DNA from: Salvia splendens
Taxonomy: Eukaryota; Streptophyta; Magnoliopsida; Lamiales; Lamiaceae
Assembly (NCBI RefSeq): GCF_004379255.2
Contig: NC_056040.1
Span: 6,304,257 to 6,368,256 of the forward strand
Length of the DNA stretch: 64,000 bases
Direction of reading: 5' to 3'
Shown in pieces: positions 58,401 to 64,000 of the stretch. Each line of letters opens with the position of its first letter. Positions within the stretch are counted from its first letter, which is position 1. The position numbers and the translations under genes were made by a program. Under the pieces are notes generated by a model, which did not search any database, had not been told where the DNA came from, and saw nothing but the letters and a program-made list of their open reading frames with translations.

Positions 58401-60350
58401 TAATGAACAAGTTCGGGATCTTCTTGTTACTGATGGATTAAACAAAAGATATCCTTTTCTGTATCTAGTTTGTTATGATTTGATTGTAGTTTTAACCAGA
58501 ATTTGACGAATTATCATGTTTGGATGTATCGTTAGATGATTCCTTAACTAAGAACACATTAGAAATACGAAACAGTTCTCAGACAGGACTCAGTGTGCCC
58601 GATGCCAGTCTGGTCCGCGTTGCTTCAACATATGATGTTCTTGAATTGATGGACCTTGGCCACAGGAACCGGGCGGTTAGTGCAACAGCACTTAACGACC
58701 GCAGTAGTCGCTCTCACAGGTGAGCAAGTTTGAAACAGAAATAAATGTTTTTGAAGTGACCTTTTGTTCTGAACTTCTCGTTCATTGCAGCTGTTTAACT
58801 GTTCATGTCCAAGGGAGAGATTTGACAACGGGAACTATTATCCGAGGTTGCATGCATCTTGTTGATTTGGCCGGAAGTGAGAGAGTCGACAAATCTGAAG
58901 TGACGGGCGACAGACTTAAAGAGGCTCAACACATCAATCGATCTCTCTCTGCGTTGGGTGATGTTATATCATCTCTTGCACAGAAGAACTCACATGTTCC
59001 CTACAGAAATAGTAAACTGACACAGCTGCTGCAAGATTCACTTGGTAAGGATTAGCATATCCTCGAAACTAACCAACTGTTCTTCTTTGCTTTGGTTCAA
59101 CATTGTCCTCACTCTCTGGTCTGATATAATAGGAGGGCAGGCGAAGACATTGATGTTCGTCCACATAAGTCCTGAGCCAGACGCCGTTGGAGAGACCATC
59201 AGCACGCTTAAATTTGCTGAGCGTGTAGCCACTGTTGAGCTTGGTGCTGCACGTGTGAATAAGGATTCAGCAGAGGTTAAAGAACTCAGAGAACAGGTGC
59301 TTCTCGTCTTACTATTCTGGTTATCATTCTTTTGCTAGATAGGCTGTGATCATCGCTAAACTAGATCGGTCTCTGTTGTAGGTTGCCAGTCTCAAAGCAG
59401 CCTTAGCAAGAAAGGACGGTGAGCCGGGCGTCTCCATGCAGCAGAAAGCATCTGGCACCGGTAGTCCATGTAGCTTCCAGGTCTCACCTTGTAACCCGAC
59501 TATGAATGCTAGAAACATGGAGTTGGCATCTCCCATTGGCACGAGGAAGCCAATGGAAGAAGTAGGCAACATAGAGGTAAATGAATACTATGGTAGCATT
59601 TGCGACATAGTAAACCTTGTTTTCCCCTAATTTAAAAAATTGATAGTATCATTTTGAGATTTGGCACTGTGTCTTGAATTCACAGGCTCGTAGCAACAAG
59701 AAAATGAGGCAAAAGAAGCAAAGTTTGGACCTAGACGACCTGCTGGGTAATTCCCCGAGCTGGCCACCTTTCAACAACCAGAACCAAAACAGCGATCACG
59801 ATGATAGGGAACCGGGCTCTGGTGAGTGGGTAGACAAGCTCATGGTGAACAAGCAAGACCCTGTTGGAGTTGAAAATCCAATCACGTGTTGGAATCCCAC
59901 CAATGCGAACGTCTACCCCGAGAATAATCCATGCACCATACTTCCTGCAAGCAATCAGATTGACCTTAGCCCAGCCGATTACCTGGACGACGAGCTTAAT
60001 GCTGGAACCAGCGATTTATCCGAGCCAGATTTGCTCTGGCAGTTCAACCATTCCAAACTCGGAAGCTTCAGCAATGGGATCGGACAGAACGTAAAAAAAC
60101 CTCATGCAAAGCAAACAAAAAGTCCAGAACTCAGGTAAACTCAACTTTTAACAACCATCATCTAGTTTGAATTCATTTTTTGACACTTTTTAATGTTTTC
60201 TTTTTTATGAAAATGTGCATCAGAAGCATGATCCCGAAGTTAGGCGGCCCGTCACCATCTCGAAAAGCAGTTGCTTCAGCTTCTCCTCCACAAAGGATTG
60301 GCGGTAGGCAGCCTACTGAAATGAAAAGAAAAACAGGGCTGAGGAAGTAA
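55428..60350 (+). CDS. kinesin-14 with N-terminal calponin-homology domain (KIN-14, KCH type)
   Basis: Nineteen exons: 55428-55545, 55719-55885, 55993-56136, 56242-56481, 56569-56646, 56780-56848, 56965-57039, 57173-57289, 57397-57478, 57606-57701, 57799-57972, 58058-58164, 58270-58448, 58558-58719, 58791-59044, 59133-59296, 59382-59576, 59686-60134, 60224-60350. They join in frame to 998 residues. The CH domain covers about 45-165 and binds actin in this family. A linker with possible coiled coil leads to the motor (about 395-735), which has P-loop GQTGSGKT (479-486), switch [10 protein letters not shown] (595-603) and switch II DLAGSE (628-633), all intact. The order CH, internal motor, long tail defines plant KCH kinesins, minus-end-directed motors linking microtubules and actin. 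Intron 13 is U12-type; the rest are GT-AG. Start chosen as the first ATG of the open frame. Confidence 0.93.
58449..58557 (+). other. U12-type AT-AC intron in the kinesin motor domain
   Basis: The intron starts ATATCCTTTT and ends AACAC, with a perfect branch word TCCTTAAC at 58541-58548, nine bases before the end. Removing it joins GLNKR to [10 protein letters not shown], the expected kinesin-14 sequence between the NEQVRDLL motif and switch I. The unspliced frame runs into a stop, and no GT-AG alternative restores this sequence. Confidence 0.93.
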
Positions 60351-60916
60351 AACAGCAGTGATGTTAAGGTTGAATGTAGAGGTTTTTTCATTTTCATTTT
60401 TTGAGTCATTTAACTCATATCATAGGCGCCAAAGCAATTATTCCAGTTGCAATATAATGTGTATTATGTGATCAATATAATTTTTATTTTTTTTTACTTA
60501 TTTGCTGTAAAGATAAATACTGAGGGTTTCATTTGTTAATGTATTTTTTTGGTTTTTTTCTTTATTCATGTGGTGTGGTCTATTCTTTTTTCTCGCTGAA
60601 ACGGGTAAGCGGGGTAACTCTTATACTCCAATTGATTCAACTTAGCATGTCGTTACCCTTCTAGTCAAAATCAATCTTAATATGTTAAATTGTAGTGTGG
60701 CTAATATAGAAGGCCAAATATTTCGAATTGAGCCTATTGTAACACGCTATTTATGGTTTATTTATTAATAAAAAATATTCAATGTTATTTTACTTTTTTC
60801 TTCTTTTTGATAGATAAAATGAATTTAAATTAAAAAGTAGCTAATTCACATATCAATTATTAACCTCTGCTTGACTAACTCATATACACAATCAATCATT
60901 TTTTTTTATTGTTTTA

Positions 60917-62342
60917 GAGCATCCTTAACGCACGGGGTCGGGCCGCAATAAGCGAGTCCGGCCCGTGCGTGGCATTGGACGGGAGAAAGTTCAGGCCCAG
61001 GCCGGTCCCGGGGCCGCAGTTGCGGCCTGGGGACGCTCCCGGGGTCCGGCCTGACCGGCGTTAAGTGTGTCCGGGCCGCAACGAACTCGTCCCGGCCCAG
61101 CGTTAGATGCTGAACAGCTATGAACGTCAAATGAACTAGTTCGTCAACGCCAACAATTGGTACGTGCCGCCATCACCCCCATCGCATACGACGCCTAATC
61201 CGAGGGTGGCTAGCAACATCGACATAACATCGTCAGTTAGCACTGATGAGTACGAGATCAGTGATATGAAGCCCGCTGAAGGGAGGGGCAAGGGGCAAGG
61301 TTGCGGATGATGAGGGGCCGAAGAAGTATAGTCCGCACGAGACATTGTGGCTGGCCAAGAACTTTGTCGACGTCTCTGAGGATCCTATCATCCTAGAGGG
61401 TCGTCCTAGAGGGTGGTTCGAGCGTAGCTACGTGAAGCTACGCAAGCATTGGAGTCGGGGCCAGAAGGAGATGAACAAATGGAATGGCAAGTGGACCAAC
61501 GTAATCTGGCCGAGCGGGCACAACGAGATGGACCTAGTGGAGAAGGCCAAGGCGGAGTTCTTCGCTGACGGGAAGAAGCACTTCAAGTACTTCGACGTTT
61601 GGAAGATTGTCGAGAAGAGCCCGAAGTACACCGGTGGGGCCGAACCGACGGCAAGTGGGGCGCCGAAGAGAAACAAAGTTTCCGCCGCCGGAAACTACTC
61701 TTCGAGCGAAGGAGGTCCGACGATCGACCTCAACGTGACGGACGACGACGTCTTCATCTCATCCCCTAGCACTCAAAGCCGTCCGATGGGAACAAAGACG
61801 GCAAAGAGGAAAGCGAAGGGGAAGGCAACTGCAAGCTACTCCGCTATGGCGCCACCGCCGCCCAATCAGTCTCTGGATAAGATCTCCGACTCGAGTCTAT
61901 GTCGGAGATGAGCATTACCTGGCGGATGAGCCAGCTGACAGAGTTGACATCGAGAGATACTTCGACAATGTCGGAGTTCGATCTCTAGTTGCACCATGAG
62001 ATGATCACTTACCTTCGTGCACAAATGAAAAAGTAGTAGTTTTATCCTTTTTTAAAAAACAAATGTATGCCTTGTATTTTTATTTTTTAGGATTTTTAAT
62101 TTGCTTTGTCTAGGATTTATAATTTTAATTTTTACTGAACAATGTATTTTCCCGATTTGAATTGTTCAACGTATTGCATTTACGAGTAAAATAGGTTGAA
62201 GTTGTGAATAGTGCAATTTATTAGTTGTGGTCGGGTTGGGGCCTGCAGGGTTAGAGCAGTTGTGGCCTAGGACTTAAATTTAAGGAAATAATAACGTGGA
62301 GGGGACTTGAGGCCTGAATCCGGGTCAGGGTTAAGGATGCTC
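60917..62342 (+). mobile_element. PIF/Harbinger element carrying only ORF1
   Basis: GAGCATCCTTAAC at the left is inverted at the right end (…GTTAAGGATGCTC). TTA precedes the left end, and TTT follows the right, so the target triplet is imperfect. The 5' part is GC-rich with GGGCCGCAA-type words. There is no transposase. The element fills most of the gap between the kinesin stop (60350) and the PDCD2-like start (62561). Confidence 0.8.
61345..61911 (+). CDS. Harbinger ORF1 (SANT/Myb-like DNA-binding protein) remnant
   Basis: The open frame actually extends upstream to about 61280 (KVADDEGPKKYSPHETLWLA) before decay. The conserved core is WLAKNFVDVSEDPIILEG, FERSYVKLRKHWSRGQKEMN, WTNVIWPSGHNEMDLVEKAK and FKYFDVWKIVEKSPKY, followed by a basic tail (KTAKRKAKGKA). 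This is the partner protein that PIF/Harbinger elements encode beside the transposase; it binds DNA and helps import the transposase into the nucleus. After 61911 the frame is broken, but C-terminal-like sequence (MSQLTELTSRD, MITYLRAQMKK) continues in other frames to 62037, so this copy is a truncated pseudogene-like frame. Confidence 0.75.
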   Translation: MWLAKNFVDVSEDPIILEGRPRGWFERSYVKLRKHWSRGQKEMNKWNGKWTNVIWPSGHNEMDLVEKAKAEFFADGKKHFKYFDVWKIVEKSPKYTGGAEPTASGAPKRNKVSAAGNYSSSEGGPTIDLNVTDDDVFISSPSTQSRPMGTKTAKRKAKGKATASYSAMAPPPPNQSLDKISDSSLCRR

Positions 62343-62560
62343 TTTTGGTTACGTGGACAAAGAGTTGTGGCATCTATACAACAAAAGAGTTTTTAAAGGT
62401 TATTTAATGCAAATTTTAAATATTTTGTGTGAAGATAAAACCACGGTAAATAAATAATGTAATTAGCCCAGCTCGTAAAACCCTCCCATTTATCGCCGGC
62501 GATAAACCTCCGATTTTGTGCAATCCGATTGTAATAGCTCGTACACTGAAAGCGACAGAA

Positions 62561-63132
62561 ATGGACATTGATTTCGAAGAAGAGAAGCTCAAATCTTTGC
62601 AGATATCATCCCTCAGTGAGGAGGAGGATGAAGGCGGAGCCCTAGACAACGACGTAGAGGATGCAGACAGTGACGAAATTGACGATGAAGAAGATCAGAT
62701 TCCGATGACTTTAGGGTTCGCAGACAAGCCTAAAAATCCTTGGTCATCGCGCCGCCAATACTTCCCGAGTAAAGCTGGTGGCTCTCCGGTAATTTTAATT
62801 GGTTTTTCCGTTGTTAAAATTGAGAATTCATTTGCGGTTTGAATTTTCGAGTTGTATATTTACCGAATTTCATGAAATAGCACTTATTTAGTTATACGTG
62901 TTTGTTTCCTGGTAATGTGAATGCGTATGAAGAGTATTTGCATTTATATGGAGTACTGTTTTAAGATGGTATTCCTTTTTTTTTTGATTTAGGCATGGTT
63001 GGACCCCGTTAATTTTCCTTCAGGAAGCTCCAGTCTGTGTGATTTTTGCAGTGAGCCTTTGCAGTTTCTGCTTCAGGTGTAGTAATCAAATAGATGCATG
63101 AGTTTTTGGGATTACTTACAAAATATGTTTAA

Positions 63133-63171
<39 letters not shown>

Positions 63172-63552
63172 GATTCTGTAAACACATCCAATTTTATCTT
63201 TCATAATTATTTTGTTTGGGTAGGTTTACGCCCCTTTATCTGAGGAATCAACTTTTCATCGAACACTGTTCGTTTTCATGTGCTCGTCAATGTCCTGTCT
63301 TCTTCGTGATCAGCACGAACAGTGGAAGCGGTCTCCAGAAGTCCAGTCCCGAAGGTACGTGTTTCTCATTTGTTACGATGCGATATAAAATTAAAATGAT
63401 CAATTGACATATCACTTGCAATGTAATGTTTCTGATAACAAAATGGCTTGACAGCATCAAGGTTTTTCGGTGTCAATTACCACGGGCAAACCCCTTCTAC
63501 TCCAGTGATGCACCTGCTGAAGATGGAAGCCAGCAGCCATTGACAGCTGGAG
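62561..63552 (+). CDS. PDCD2/TSR4-like protein, 5' part (gene runs off the right edge)
   Basis: Four exons are visible (62561-62788, 62993-63076, 63224-63354, 63455-63552) and join in frame to 180 codons. The start MDIDFEEEKLKSLQ leads an acidic stretch (residues 20-47), then MTLGFADKPKNPW, AWLDPVNFPSG, the zinc-type CDFCSEPLQFLLQVYAPL, FHRTLFVFMCSSMSCLLRDQ and VFRCQLPRANPFYSS, all typical of PDCD2-family proteins. These act in cytosolic chaperoning of ribosomal protein uS5 and 40S maturation in yeast and animals; the plant role is inferred. The MYND-type finger and the C-terminal PDCD2 domain should follow beyond 64000. Splice sites are GT-AG. Confidence 0.88.
63135..63168. repeat. (TA)n microsatellite in the PDCD2-like intron 2
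   Basis: An uninterrupted run of TA dinucleotides about 34 bp long lies between the exons ending at 63076 and starting at 63224. Likely polymorphic in length. Confidence 0.9.
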
Positions 63553-64000
63553 GTACTTTTTTTTGGTTATTTTTAGGTACATGTCCTGTTTATGAATTGT
63601 TGCTTTGGTTGAAAATTCTTGTGATGGCAGTACTCGTACTATTGTAGACTTGTAGTACGATGACTTAAATGGTCATTCCCTTCCCCCCAAAAACCGCATA
63701 TTTAATTTAGGTGCAACATTCTAGCTTTGGAAATATAGAAATTTATGTTAATGTGGTGGGAATTCACGGAACGCAATATGGCATTTACACCTAGGAATGA
63801 AGATATTCAGAAGTGCATTGAGATTGAAAGAAGGGGTTAGTGTCTGGTGTGCATGATATATCTATGATCATGCAAGTCGGGAGGAGGGGGCTGCTTAGTT
63901 ATTTCTTTATCTGTTTTAACCGTCTTAGGTCATCCTAAGTGTTATTTTGGTTATCGGTCAGCTGTATTGAACTCTTGATGCGCTGAAGGGTTGGGAGATT

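Noticed and set aside
58520..58557. Continuation of the kinesin exon upstream of 58558 ([13 protein letters not shown])
   Set aside because: These codons lie inside the U12 intron; the motor sequence is restored only when the exon starts at 58558.
63553..63660. Further PDCD2-like exon after 63552
   Set aside because: Candidate acceptors at about 63578 and 63628 lead to stops within a few codons and do not give the expected cysteine-rich finger; the next exon probably lies beyond 64000.

Overview
This is a stretch of nuclear DNA from a flowering plant, most likely a eudicot; an asterid such as a Lamiales species is possible, but that is an inference from gene and repeat flavour only. It is about two thirds AT and gene-sparse, with multi-exon genes using GT-AG introns, abundant small DNA transposons and one Ty3 retrotransposon. 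No bacterial, organellar, CRISPR or operon structure is visible.

Genes from left to right: an intronless GT8 galacturonosyltransferase-like gene (1529-2635, +); a cellulose synthase-like D gene of the CSLD5 type (9518-13232, -); an isoamylase-2-like gene broken by five single-base frameshifts and a stop codon (17566-20058, +); a Di19 zinc-finger gene (22492-25074, +); a DUF789 gene with six exons (26639-30111, -); the last three exons of a mitochondrial-carrier (NAD/folate transporter type) gene whose front is missing (40531-41227, +); a 19-exon kinesin-14 with a calponin-homology domain (55428-60350, +); and the start of a PDCD2/TSR4-like gene that runs off the right edge (62561 onward, +). 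Two cell-wall glycosyltransferases lie near each other, but nothing suggests a functional cluster; the genes look like ordinary independent plant loci.

Between them lie mobile elements. At least six related PIF/Harbinger elements (edge 1-587, 4208-5083, 5240-5871, 13735-15256, 50347-51421, 60917-62342, and probably 21370-22185) show successive decay: one keeps a broken transposase, another only the SANT/Myb-like ORF1, others only ends. Stowaway-type MITEs occur at 8182, 16695, 20689, 20985, 49684 and 50035. A 1.6-kb foldback element (6021-7642) has an 8-bp target duplication and splits an older tandem duplication. A 5'-truncated Tat-lineage Ty3 element on the minus strand (35101 to about 40000) keeps one LTR, an 89-bp tandem array and a 1063-codon open pol frame.

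The most unusual structures are: (a) a foldback/satellite block at 46470-49292 with five exact-length 414-bp tandem units, each carrying a tRNA-Asp(GTC)-like 3' segment followed by a T7 run; (b) six 73-bp repeats inside a Harbinger MITE, each with a plant snRNA-promoter-like USE and TATA box at fixed spacing; and (c) two U12-type AT-AC introns, in the Di19 and the kinesin genes.

All coordinates and motifs were read by eye from the sequence; family assignments rest on remembered motifs, not on database searches.
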